The translations under genes were made by a program, and so were the position numbers. From contig NZ_LBMW01000024.1 in the NCBI RefSeq assembly GCF_026168105.1, positions 58,409 through 122,408 on the forward strand: DNA of 64,000 nucleotides, in the 5' to 3' direction. Source of the stretch: Streptomyces hygroscopicus (GTDB taxonomy: Bacteria; Actinomycetota; Actinomycetes; Streptomycetales; Streptomycetaceae). The notes under the pieces are model-generated. The model had not been told where the DNA came from and ran no database searches. It saw only the letters and a program-made list of their open reading frames with translations. Below are positions 16,443 to 23,553 of this stretch, piece after piece; position 1 is the stretch's first letter; every line of letters starts with the position of its first letter.

Positions 16443-17549
16443 CTACTCGGCGCCGAGACCGGCGTTGTCGACCCCGCCCTTGCCCTCGCTCTTGAGGACC
16501 TTGTTCAGCGGTGTGAGGTCGTAGATGCCCTTCAGATCGGGCTTGTCCAGGAGACCGGCCTTGACCGCGTGCTCCGCCTCGGTATTGAGGGTGGAGGCCA
16601 GCGGGTCGTCGAGGAAGGTGATGGACTTCCAGGCCGGGTCGATGACGTCGGCGGGCAGCGCCTTGCCCGACAGCTTCTCCAGTGCATCGTTGGCGGCCGC
16701 CTTGGCCTTCTCCGGGTTGGCGTTGATCCACTCGTTGGTCTTCACGGAGCCGCGCAGCACGGCCTCGACGACGTCGGGGTGCTCCTTGAGGAACTTCTGG
16801 GACACGATGATGTTCGTGATCACGAACTTCTTGCCGGGCCACAGGTCCGACTCGTCGAGCAGTACCTTCGCGCCCTCGGCGACCAGCTTGGATGCGGTCG
16901 GCTCAGGGACCCAGGCGCCGTCGATGGAACCGGACTTGTAGGCATCCGGTGTGATCTTGTTGTCGGTACGGACGACGGAGACGTCGCCCTTGCCGCTCTG
17001 AGCGTCGACCTTCCAGCCCTTCCCCGCGATCCAGTTGAGGAACGCGACGTCCTGGGTATTGCCGAGCTGCGGCGTGGCGATCTTCTTGCCCTTGACGTCG
17101 TCGAGAGACTTGATCTTGTCCGGGTTGACGACGAGCTTCACACCGCCGGAGGCGGAACCGCCGATGATGCGCAGATTCCTGCCGTTCGACTTGGTGTAGC
17201 CGTTGATGGCGGGGGAGGGGCCGATCCAGCCGATGTCGATGGCGCCGGCGTTCAGCGCCTCGATCTCGGAAGGGCCGGCATTGAACGTGGCCGCCTTGAC
17301 CGTGGTGCCGCCGAGTTCCTTCTGGAGCAGGCCCTCCTGGACGCCCACAAGAGCGGTGGCGTGCGTGAGGTTGGGGAAGTAGCCGATCCTCACCTCGTCG
17401 GCGGAGAGCTTCTTGGCGCCCGCCGCGATCGCGGTCTGCTTGCCGTCGTCGGTGGACTTGGAACCGTAGCCGCAGGCGGTGAGCAGGAGGGGGAGCGCGG
17501 CTGTGACGGCGATGGTGCGCAGGGTGGTGAGCGGTCTTGCGGCAGACAC
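16443..17549 (-). CDS. ssuA: ABC transporter substrate-binding lipoprotein, aliphatic sulfonate type (SsuA/NrtA-like)
   Basis: A 368-residue lipoprotein (lipobox LLTAC, Cys26) of the SsuA/TauA/NrtA periplasmic-binding family. Landmarks are VRIGYFPNLTHATALVG, NAGPSEIEALNAGAIDIGWIG, and IATPQLGNTQDVAFLNWI. It should capture an organosulfur compound such as an alkanesulfonate outside the membrane. The GTG start follows AAAGGACACCTCC. A 33-residue Cys-containing leader ORF and a large nested hairpin precede it, pointing to cysteine- or sulfur-controlled expression. Oddly, no cognate ATPase or permease gene follows; it may share the SsuB/SsuC pair at 20.1-22.0 kb. Confidence 0.86.
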   Translation of the reverse strand: MSAARPLTTLRTIAVTAALPLLLTACGYGSKSTDDGKQTAIAAGAKKLSADEVRIGYFPNLTHATALVGVQEGLLQKELGGTTVKAATFNAGPSEIEALNAGAIDIGWIGPSPAINGYTKSNGRNLRIIGGSASGGVKLVVNPDKIKSLDDVKGKKIATPQLGNTQDVAFLNWIAGKGWKVDAQSGKGDVSVVRTDNKITPDAYKSGSIDGAWVPEPTASKLVAEGAKVLLDESDLWPGKKFVITNIIVSQKFLKEHPDVVEAVLRGSVKTNEWINANPEKAKAAANDALEKLSGKALPADVIDPAWKSITFLDDPLASTLNTEAEHAVKAGLLDKPDLKGIYDLTPLNKVLKSEGKGGVDNAGLGAE

Positions 17550-17628
17550 GGAGGTGTCCTTTCAGGGGATGGGTGAGCAGGGAGGTACGGAGACGCGAGG
17601 CGACAGCTTGTCGGCACGCACCAACACG

Positions 17629-17677
17629 CCACTTCCCGCCGGCCGCGGCAGGCGTGCCGCCGCGGACTGAGAAGTGG
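17629..17677 (-). promoter_or_regulatory. Nested hairpin between leader ORF and ssuA-like gene (attenuator candidate)
   Basis: An inner perfect 7-bp stem CCGCGGC / GCCGCGG (17643-17649 with 17659-17665) is enclosed by an outer perfect 7-bp stem CCACTTC / GAAGTGG (17629-17635 with 17671-17677). It lies about 100 bases downstream of the leader ORF stop and 80 bases before the ssuA start. This is the arrangement expected for a translation-coupled attenuator. Confidence 0.5.
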
Positions 17678-17775
17678 AACGTGGGGGGCGTGGTCAGCGA
17701 GGTGTCCGCTCCGCCGACGCGGCGGCGCGGGCAAGGAGGCAGGGCTGTTCCTGGAGGGAGTCAGGTTCTGTGGCG

Positions 17776-17877
17776 TCAGAGGGGCCGACAGATGGCGCTG
17801 GACGTACGGCCGAGGTCGATGTGACGACGAGAGGTCAGAAGGGGCAGCATCCGGCCCGCGCGGTCGAGCGTTCCCAT
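17776..17877 (-). CDS. Putative cysteine-responsive leader peptide (33 aa) upstream of ssuA
   Basis: A short ORF whose C-terminal part reads SRRHIDLGRTSSAIC followed by RPL. The core R-x-H-[IV]-D-[LF]-x4-S-A-[IA]-C is shared with three other short ORFs in this window, all placed near sulfur genes. Ribosome stalling at the terminal Cys codon when cysteine is scarce would be the expected mechanism. The ATG at 17877 follows GGGGGTGGCC; a second in-frame ATG at residue 10 would give 24 residues. Short ORFs of this type in Streptomyces are annotated as leader peptides; the mechanism here is inferred. Confidence 0.75.
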   Translation of the reverse strand: MGTLDRAGRMLPLLTSRRHIDLGRTSSAICRPL

Positions 17878-17890
17878 GGCCACCCCCACA

Positions 17891-17924
17891 GATCCCTAGT
17901 ATTCCTACCTGGCTGATAGGGATC
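17891..17924. promoter_or_regulatory. Inverted repeat in the promoter of the leader-ssuA unit
   Basis: Perfect 8-bp arms GATCCCTA / TAGGGATC are separated by 18 bases, just upstream of the leader ORF. The segment CCTAGTATTC followed by GATAGG also occurs, more tightly spaced, in the palindrome at 25606-25628 upstream of another leader peptide. A shared regulator is likely; the Rrf2 protein encoded next door is the obvious candidate. Confidence 0.5.
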
Positions 17925-18016
17925 GTGGCAGAAGGTGGCGTCCAGCCCAAGGGGATGTCCGTATGATGGATGGAGCCATCTCGGTAAATGAGATCAGCTG
18001 TGAGTGGCCCAGCGTG

Positions 18017-18475
18017 TCAGGGGTTTACCCAGGCGGCCGGGGCGTTGGTCAACGCGGAAACATCGGCGGGCAGTTGGGCCGATGCGACGTCGGCGAGCGA
18101 CACGCCCTCGAGGATCTCGCGCACGTTGGACCGCAGTGCGATCCACAAGGGGAGCAGCGACTCGGCGGGGCCGGTGTAGGACAGCTCCGGGGGACGGACA
18201 CCGCGCACCGAGACCAGCGGTCCGTCCACCGTGCGTATGACGTCGGCGATGCTGATGGACTCGGCGGGCCTGGCCAGCCGGTAGCCGCCGTTGCCGCCGC
18301 GCTGGCTGAGTACCAGACCGCCCCGGCGCATGTCGTTCAGGATGCTTTCGAGGAATTTGTGCGGGATGCCCTGGGCGTCGGCGATGGCCTCGGCCTTCAG
18401 AGGCCCGTCATCCCGTGACGCGGCGAGCTGCAGTGCGGCACGTACCGCGTAGTCCGCTCTGGCTGAGATCCGCAT
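18017..18475 (-). CDS. Rrf2-family transcriptional regulator (CymR-like, cysteine-free)
   Basis: A 152-residue Rrf2 winged-helix protein. It starts MRISARADYAVRAAL, has the recognition region GIPHKFLESILNDMRRGGLV and the wing SQRGGNGGYRLARP, and ends in a dimerisation helix. It contains no cysteine at all, so unlike IscR or NsrR it cannot bind an Fe-S cluster. This places it with CymR-type Rrf2 proteins that control cysteine and sulfur acquisition with a metabolite or partner enzyme. It lies between the leader-ssuA unit and the LLM monooxygenase operon on the same strand. Regulation of the surrounding sulfur genes is inferred from position and from the shared dyads. Confidence 0.85.
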   Translation of the reverse strand: MRISARADYAVRAALQLAASRDDGPLKAEAIADAQGIPHKFLESILNDMRRGGLVLSQRGGNGGYRLARPAESISIADVIRTVDGPLVSVRGVRPPELSYTGPAESLLPLWIALRSNVREILEGVSLADVASAQLPADVSALTNAPAAWVNP

Positions 18476-18524
18476 GTGTGCATTATCCCGTACGGCTTCG
18501 GTCGGTGTCCGTTGCGGGCGGGCA

Positions 18525-18553
18525 CCGGGCAGGGTCGGGTGTCCCCTGCCCGG
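18525..18553 (-). terminator. Terminator of the LLM monooxygenase/ABC operon
   Basis: A perfect 10-bp stem CCGGGCAGGG / CCCTGCCCGG with a 9-nt loop lies between the end of the operon (18691 or 18614) and the Rrf2 start. Confidence 0.75.
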
Positions 18554-18613
18554 CGGCTGAGGGTGCCGTCGGCGCCGGGCGCGACGTAGAGCGCGTCGGC
18601 CGGGCGGTTCGCC

Positions 18614-18694
18614 TCACGCGGGAAGCAGGTCCGGCGTGGCTTGGTGGCCGCCGCCGGCCACCGGGGCGTCCGTGAGGAGGTCGAGTCCTGTCAT
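18614..18694 (-). CDS. Possible 26-residue ORF coupled to the LLM monooxygenase
   Basis: An ATG overlapping the monooxygenase stop as ATGA, preceded by AAAAGGACGGCCCGC, opens a 26-codon frame beginning MTGLDLLTDAPVAGGG. The ribosome binding site and overlap are better than expected by chance, but the peptide has no recognisable feature. It may be a truncated former operon member. Confidence 0.35.
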   Translation of the reverse strand: MTGLDLLTDAPVAGGGHQATPDLLPA

Positions 18695-20046
18695 GCGGGC
18701 CGTCCTTTTGCTGCGGCAGCCGCGGTCAGCCGGTTGGCGGGGCGGGCCAGGCCGTAGTTCTCGCGCAGGGTGTGCCCGGTGTACTCGGTGCGGAACAGGC
18801 CGCGCCGCTGCAGGATCGGCACGACATGGTCGACGAAGTCCTCCAGGCCACCCGGCAGATGGGGCGGCATGACGTTGAAGCCGTCGGCGGCACCCTGGGT
18901 GAACCACTCCTCGAGCTGGTCGGCTATCTGCTCCGGCGTGCCGGCGTAGACACGGTGGCCGCGGCCGGCACCGAGGCGGGCGATGAGTTCGCGCAGGGTG
19001 AGGCCGTCGCGACGGGCGAGTTCGGCGACGAGCGTGAAGCGGCTCTTGTTGCCGTTGATGTCCCGTTCCTCGGGCAGCTCGGGCAGTGGCCCGTCCAGCG
19101 GCAGCCCGGTCAGGTCGGTACCGAGCATCCCGGACAGCTGGGCGAGCCCGTACTCGGGTACCTGAAGGTCCGTCAACTCCTGTTCCAGCGCGCGGGCCTC
19201 GGCCTCGGTCGACCCGATGACGGGGGCGATGCCGGGAAGCACCAGCAGTTGGTCCTCGGTACGGCCGTAACGGCTCAGCCGGGACTTGAGGTCCTTGTAG
19301 AAGGCTTGGCCGTCGGCGAGGGTCTGCTGGGCGGTGAAGACGGCCTCCGCGTACTGGGCGGCGAACTCCTTGCCGTCCTCCGACGAACCCGCCTGCACCA
19401 GCAGGGGGTATGCCTGTGGGGTGCGCGGTACGTTCAGGGGGCCCTGCACCCCGAAGTACTCCCCGCGGTGGTTGATCTCCCGCACCTTGTCGATGTCGGC
19501 GTAGACGCCACGCTCACGGTCGAGCAGGATCGCGTCGTCCTCCCAGCTGTCCCACAGCTTGGTGGCGACCTCGACGAACTCCCGCGCCCGCTCGTAGCGC
19601 AGCCGGTGCTCCGGATGCTCGTCCTGCCCGAAGTTGCGGGCCTCGTTCACGGTGCCGGAGGTGACGATGTTCCAGCCGGCCCGGCCCCCGCTGATGTGGT
19701 CCAGCGAGGCGAACTTGCGGGCGGTGTGGAAGGGCTCGTTGAAGGTGGTGGAGACGGTGGCGATCAGGCCGATGTGCTCGGTGACCGCCGCGAGGGCGGA
19801 CAGCAGGGTGAGCGGTTCGAAGCCGCCCAGCGCGTTGTGCCGGACCTTGCCCCACAGGGCGAGGCCGTCGGCGAGGAAGACCGAGTCGAGCAGGCCGCGC
19901 TCGGCGGTCCGCGCGAGTTGCCGGAAGTAGCGCAGATCGGTGACCCGTTCCGGCTCGGTCCGGGGGTGGCGCCAGGCGGCGTCGTGGTGGCCTGCGTTCA
20001 TGAGGAAGGCGTTGAGGTGGAGTCGGCGGGGACTGGTCGCGGTCAT
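18691..20046 (-). CDS. LLM-class FMN-dependent monooxygenase (NtaA/SnaA/DszA family)
   Basis: A 451-residue flavin-dependent monooxygenase of the luciferase-like NtaA/SnaA/SoxA/DszA group, using reduced FMN supplied by a partner reductase to cleave C-S or C-N bonds in xenobiotic or organosulfur substrates. Family marks are RLHLNAFLMNAGHHDAAWR, LDSVFLADGLALW, NIVTSGTVNEARNFG and the late LPGGLEDFVDHVVP. GAGGACCCTC precedes the ATG. It is the last large gene of a unit reading SBP, ATPase, permease, monooxygenase, which implies import and then oxidative desulfurisation of one class of compound. An SsuE-type FMN reductase at 29.8 kb could supply FMNH2. Confidence 0.88.
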   Translation of the reverse strand: MTATSPRRLHLNAFLMNAGHHDAAWRHPRTEPERVTDLRYFRQLARTAERGLLDSVFLADGLALWGKVRHNALGGFEPLTLLSALAAVTEHIGLIATVSTTFNEPFHTARKFASLDHISGGRAGWNIVTSGTVNEARNFGQDEHPEHRLRYERAREFVEVATKLWDSWEDDAILLDRERGVYADIDKVREINHRGEYFGVQGPLNVPRTPQAYPLLVQAGSSEDGKEFAAQYAEAVFTAQQTLADGQAFYKDLKSRLSRYGRTEDQLLVLPGIAPVIGSTEAEARALEQELTDLQVPEYGLAQLSGMLGTDLTGLPLDGPLPELPEERDINGNKSRFTLVAELARRDGLTLRELIARLGAGRGHRVYAGTPEQIADQLEEWFTQGAADGFNVMPPHLPGGLEDFVDHVVPILQRRGLFRTEYTGHTLRENYGLARPANRLTAAAAAKGRPA

Positions 20047-20129
20047 GAGGGTCCTCGGATCAGGGGCAACGAGACGTTCGGGGAGAGGGAAGAGCTCGGG
20101 GAAGACAGCGGGACCAGAGGGCGGATGAG

Positions 20130-21080
20130 TCAGTCGCCGACTGGGACGCGCCACGAGCTGAGCCGCTGCTCCACGGCCACCAGGAACTGGTTGAAGGCCA
20201 CGCCGATGGCGGAGATCGTGATGATGCCCGCGTACATCTGCGGGATCGCGAAGTTGTACTGGGAGGCGTTGATCAGATAGCCGAGTCCGGCCTTGGCCCC
20301 GATCATCTCGGCGGCGACCAGCACCAGGATGGACACCGCTCCGGCCAGCCGGATGCCGGTGAAGATCACCGGTACCGAGGAGGGCAGGATGACCTTCTGG
20401 AACAGACGGGGCGCGGACAGGTCCATCGACTTCGCCAGCTTCAGCAGGGTCGGGTCGACGTTGCGGACCGCGTTGATGGTGTTGAGCAGGATCGGCCAGA
20501 TGCACGCGTACACCACGATGGAGATCTTCGAGGTCTCGCCGATGCCCAGCAGCAGCACGAACACCGGCAGCAGGGCCAGCGCCGCGGTGTTGCGGAACAC
20601 CTCCAGCAGCGGTCCGAGGAGTTCGGCGACCGGCCGGTACCAGCCGATCAGCAGGCCGAGCGGTACGGCGACGGCCACCGCGAGTCCGAATCCGCTGAAC
20701 GAGCGCACCAGGCTGGCGGCCGCGTTGTCGGCGAGTTGGCCGTCGGCGGCCAGCCCCCACCAGGCACGGGCGACCTCGCTGAACGGCGGCAGGAAGATCC
20801 GGTCGACCAGGCCGAGTCGCGGTGCGGTCTCCCACAGCAGCAGCAGTGCCACGATCGCCGCGGACTTGGTCGCCCCCTTGACCAGCAGGTACGGCAGTCG
20901 GCCGGCCGCCCGGCGGACACGGCCCGTCGAGGAGGGGACTCGACGCACGTCCGGCGGCGAGGCCCCGGGCAGGGCGGACGTGGCCGACGTGGCAGGGGAA
21001 GGGGACCGGACGGGCGATGCGGCGCTCACAGAGTCTGGCGCCGCGGTCTTCTCGGTGGGTGTGCCGATTGCGGGGCTCAT
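20130..21080 (-). CDS. ssuC: ABC transporter permease, sulfonate/nitrate/taurine type (SsuC-like)
   Basis: A 316-residue inner-membrane permease of the SsuC/TauC/NrtB group. After a ~65-residue Pro/Ser-rich cytoplasmic N-terminus come about six membrane helices. The coupling-helix (EAA) loop is in SMDLSAPRLFQKVILPSSVPVIFTG. Overlap of its ATG with the ATPase stop (ATGA) shows tight coupling. It should move an organosulfur substrate delivered by the lipoprotein encoded at 22008-23072, and possibly by the orphan SsuA at 16443. The long N-terminal extension is atypical but has the composition of a disordered tail. Confidence 0.88.
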   Translation of the reverse strand: MSPAIGTPTEKTAAPDSVSAASPVRSPSPATSATSALPGASPPDVRRVPSSTGRVRRAAGRLPYLLVKGATKSAAIVALLLLWETAPRLGLVDRIFLPPFSEVARAWWGLAADGQLADNAAASLVRSFSGFGLAVAVAVPLGLLIGWYRPVAELLGPLLEVFRNTAALALLPVFVLLLGIGETSKISIVVYACIWPILLNTINAVRNVDPTLLKLAKSMDLSAPRLFQKVILPSSVPVIFTGIRLAGAVSILVLVAAEMIGAKAGLGYLINASQYNFAIPQMYAGIITISAIGVAFNQFLVAVEQRLSSWRVPVGD

Positions 21081-22003
21081 ACGGAAGCCTCCTCCTTCTC
21101 CAGCTGCTGGGCCCTGGCCACCTCGTCGTGCAGCAGCGACCAGATCTGGTGCCGGTACCGGGCGAACTCGGGACTGGAGCGGAGGTCCTCCGTCGCCGTA
21201 CGGGAGTCGAGGACAACCGGCACCACGTGCTTGATGCGGCCCGGCCTTGATGTCATGACGGCGACGCGCTGTCCCAGGTGGACGGCCTCGTCGATGCTGT
21301 GCGTGATGAAGACGACGGTCTTGCCGGTGCGCTGCCAGATGTGCAGCAGTTCGTCCTGCAGCGACTCCCGGGTCTGGGCGTCCAGCGCGGCGAACGGCTC
21401 GTCCATGAGCAGGACATCGGGGTCGTACGCGAGGCTGCGGGCGATCGCCACGCGCTGCCGCATCCCGCCCGACAGCTCATGCGGATGGCGGTCCTCGAAC
21501 CCGGAGAGGCCGACCAGGTCCAGGAACTCCCGGGCCCGTGCGGGACGTTGACGTCGCGGTACTCCGGTGGCCTCCAGGCCGAACTCGACATTGCCCTGCG
21601 CCGTGCGCCACGGCAGCAGCGCGTACTGCTGGAACACGATGCCGCGGTCCAGCCCCGGGCCGGTGACGGGTTCGCCGTCCAGCAGGATCCGTCCGCCGGT
21701 GGGCCGGACGAGGCCGCCGAGCAGGTCCAGCAGCGTCGACTTTCCGCAACCGCTGGGTCCGACCAGGACGACGAACTCGCCTGCCGCTATCTCCAGGTCG
21801 ATGCCCTCGAGGGCGGTGAACCGGGCCGTCTGCCGTGTCCCGGCGTGATCCGTGCCCGCTCGGCTCTTCCCGGCCCGGTCCTTGACGGGGAAGTCCTTCC
21901 GCACGCCTTCGAGCGCGATCTTGGGTGCGGTGGATTCCTTCGTGAGTTTCTTGTTGGATTCCGTGTTGGATTCCGTGTTGGATTCCTTCGTGGATTCGGG
22001 CAT
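21077..22003 (-). CDS. ssuB: ABC transporter ATP-binding protein, sulfonate/taurine type (SsuB/TauB-like)
   Basis: A 308-residue ATPase with Walker A GPSGCGKST, signature LSGGMRQRVAIAR, Walker B VLLMDEP and switch His in VVFITHSIDEA. Its Q-loop region (IVFQQYALLPWRTAQGNVEFG) is typical of nitrate/sulfonate/taurine importers. The first ~25 residues contain a threefold TESN repeat from a tandem 12-bp DNA repeat (around 21956-21990), an unusual low-complexity start. The ATG is four bases from the upstream SBP stop, so initiation is probably coupled. It drives the SsuC-like permease. Confidence 0.88.
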   Translation of the reverse strand: MPESTKESNTESNTESNKKLTKESTAPKIALEGVRKDFPVKDRAGKSRAGTDHAGTRQTARFTALEGIDLEIAAGEFVVLVGPSGCGKSTLLDLLGGLVRPTGGRILLDGEPVTGPGLDRGIVFQQYALLPWRTAQGNVEFGLEATGVPRRQRPARAREFLDLVGLSGFEDRHPHELSGGMRQRVAIARSLAYDPDVLLMDEPFAALDAQTRESLQDELLHIWQRTGKTVVFITHSIDEAVHLGQRVAVMTSRPGRIKHVVPVVLDSRTATEDLRSSPEFARYRHQIWSLLHDEVARAQQLEKEEASV

Positions 22004-22007
22004 GGGA

Positions 22008-23072
22008 TCAACTCCTGCCCGTCGCAGCAGAGGCCGGTGAGGACGGCCCTGTGCCGCCCTTGCCGGCGGCGTTGAACTCATTGGTGTAGAGGTCCGACAG
22101 CGTGACCTGGCCCTTTTTGATGTCGCCGCGCTCAACCAGCCAGTCGATCCACAACTGGAATTCCCTGCCGGTGATCCGGCCGGCCGTCTCGGCGACGCCG
22201 AAGGACCGCCAGTACTTCAGGGGTGACGTGTCCTCGTCGCGGCCACGCTTCTTCACGATGTCCGTCATCCGGGCGATGACTTCTTCGCGTGGAGTGGAAC
22301 GGGCCCACTCGATGGCCCGGCCCACGGCGGTGACGAAGATACGGGCCGTGTCCGGGTTCTGCTTCAGGAAGCGGTCCGTCATCACGTACGTGCCGGCGCT
22401 GAACGGGCCGAGCAGTTGATAGTCCGTGAACAGCGGGCGGATGCCCCCGGCGGCCAGGGCCTTGTCGCGCAGGATGCCGCCGAGCGCGGCCACATCGATC
22501 TGCTTCTGACGCAGCGACTGCTCGGTGTTGACAGGAGGTACCACCAGTGGCTCGACCTTGTCCGTCTCCGCTCGGGACAGACCGCCTCGCTGCAGATAGA
22601 TGTCGAGCATCGCCTCGGAGTGGGCTCCGAGCGTGTTCATCGCGACCTTCTTGCCGATCAGATCGCGGGCCGAGTGGATGGCGCTGTCGTTGAGGACGTA
22701 GAAGCCGTTGTAGGCGTACTTGTCCGAGCCGTAGTAGCTGATGACGGCCTTGATGGGGGCCTTGTTCGCGGCCAGTTTGACGACCGCGCCGTTGAACGCG
22801 CCGCCGAAGTCGATCTGGCCGGTGGCCGCGGACTGGATGTCCTGCGGCCCGCTGATCGTGTTGCCGACCCACTTCAGCTTCACGTCCTCCAGATAGCCGA
22901 GATCCTCGGCCAGCTCCGGCAAGGTGACCTGTCCCGCCCAGCCCTGGTATCGGAGCGTCTTGGTCTGGCTCTTGCCGGAAGTGGCTCCGGTTGCGGTGCC
23001 GCAGCTCACGGCCACCGCCGAAAGACCGAGCAGAGAGAGGAACTGGCGTCGGGTCGATACCGTCGTGGCCAT
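22008..23072 (-). CDS. ABC substrate-binding protein, Tat-type lipoprotein, sulfonate/taurine family
   Basis: A 354-residue substrate-binding protein. The N-terminus has a twin-arginine motif (STRRQFLSLLG) followed by a lipobox-like VAVSC, so it is probably exported folded by Tat and then lipidated. The body follows the SsuA/TauA fold (TLPELAEDLGYLEDV, QIDFGGAFNGAVV, KVAMNTLGAHSEAML). It is the first gene of the SBP-ATPase-permease-monooxygenase unit. The ATG at 23072 is preceded by AGGACCTTTCC; the frame is open to 23153 without further signal. A Cys-terminated leader ORF lies 210 bases upstream, suggesting cysteine-responsive control. Confidence 0.87.
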   Translation of the reverse strand: MATTVSTRRQFLSLLGLSAVAVSCGTATGATSGKSQTKTLRYQGWAGQVTLPELAEDLGYLEDVKLKWVGNTISGPQDIQSAATGQIDFGGAFNGAVVKLAANKAPIKAVISYYGSDKYAYNGFYVLNDSAIHSARDLIGKKVAMNTLGAHSEAMLDIYLQRGGLSRAETDKVEPLVVPPVNTEQSLRQKQIDVAALGGILRDKALAAGGIRPLFTDYQLLGPFSAGTYVMTDRFLKQNPDTARIFVTAVGRAIEWARSTPREEVIARMTDIVKKRGRDEDTSPLKYWRSFGVAETAGRITGREFQLWIDWLVERGDIKKGQVTLSDLYTNEFNAAGKGGTGPSSPASAATGRS

Positions 23073-23112
23073 GGAAAGGTCCTGTTCATGCAAATGGGAC
23101 TGGCGTGGAGTC

Positions 23113-23229
23113 GTTGGCATGAAGAAGCGCCAACCGAAAGTGATGCTCGACAATTGAGCGCAGGCAAGATGGGCGCCGAAAGGGGGCGGCGTCAGGAATG
23201 CCTGTGAGGGATCAGTCGTCTGCGACGAC
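23113..23229 (-). promoter_or_regulatory. Hairpins between leader ORF and Tat-SBP operon
   Basis: GTTGGC / GCCAAC (23113-23118 with 23129-23134) and GTCGTC-TGC-GACGAC (23215-23229) are the clearest stems in the 210-base leader between the Cys-containing short ORF and the SBP start. They could be the attenuator of this operon; stems are shorter than in the ssuA leader. Confidence 0.35.
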
Positions 23230-23282
23230 AGCGGCGTGGTCGTGGTAGCCGACTGTGAAACGGAGCGGGAGAGCGATGCCCG

Positions 23283-23375
23283 TCAGCCTGTCCAGCGGCC
23301 GACGGCACAGATGGCGCTGGCCTGACGTCGAAGATCGACGTGCAGGCGCGCGGCGAGGTTCTCGGAACTGCTCAC
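23283..23375 (-). CDS. Putative cysteine-responsive leader peptide (30 aa) upstream of the Tat-SBP operon
   Basis: A GTG-started short ORF containing ARLHVDLRRQASAIC followed by AVGRWTG. It fits the same core, R-x-H-[IV]-D-[LF]-x4-S-A-[IA]-C, as the leader before ssuA. The ribosome binding site is poor and a TTG two codons upstream is an alternative start. Upstream (23376-23553) I see no gene; a dyad GTCGCC-N6-GGCGAC at 23413-23430 is a possible operator. Role in cysteine-dependent attenuation is inferred from the motif and position. Confidence 0.68.
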   Translation of the reverse strand: MSSSENLAARLHVDLRRQASAICAVGRWTG

Positions 23376-23553
23376 GGTCAAGAGAGTTGCAGCGAAATCC
23401 AGCCAAGTCAATGTCGCCTGCGCGGGCGACTCACATTCTCAACCCCCCGACATATGAGTGAAGTGCGGCGTTCACAATTGCCTGGATGTCGGACTGCGTG
23501 GCGAATTCCGATCACGCCGGGGCGGCCGGGGAAAACCGCGCGGCGTCCCATGG

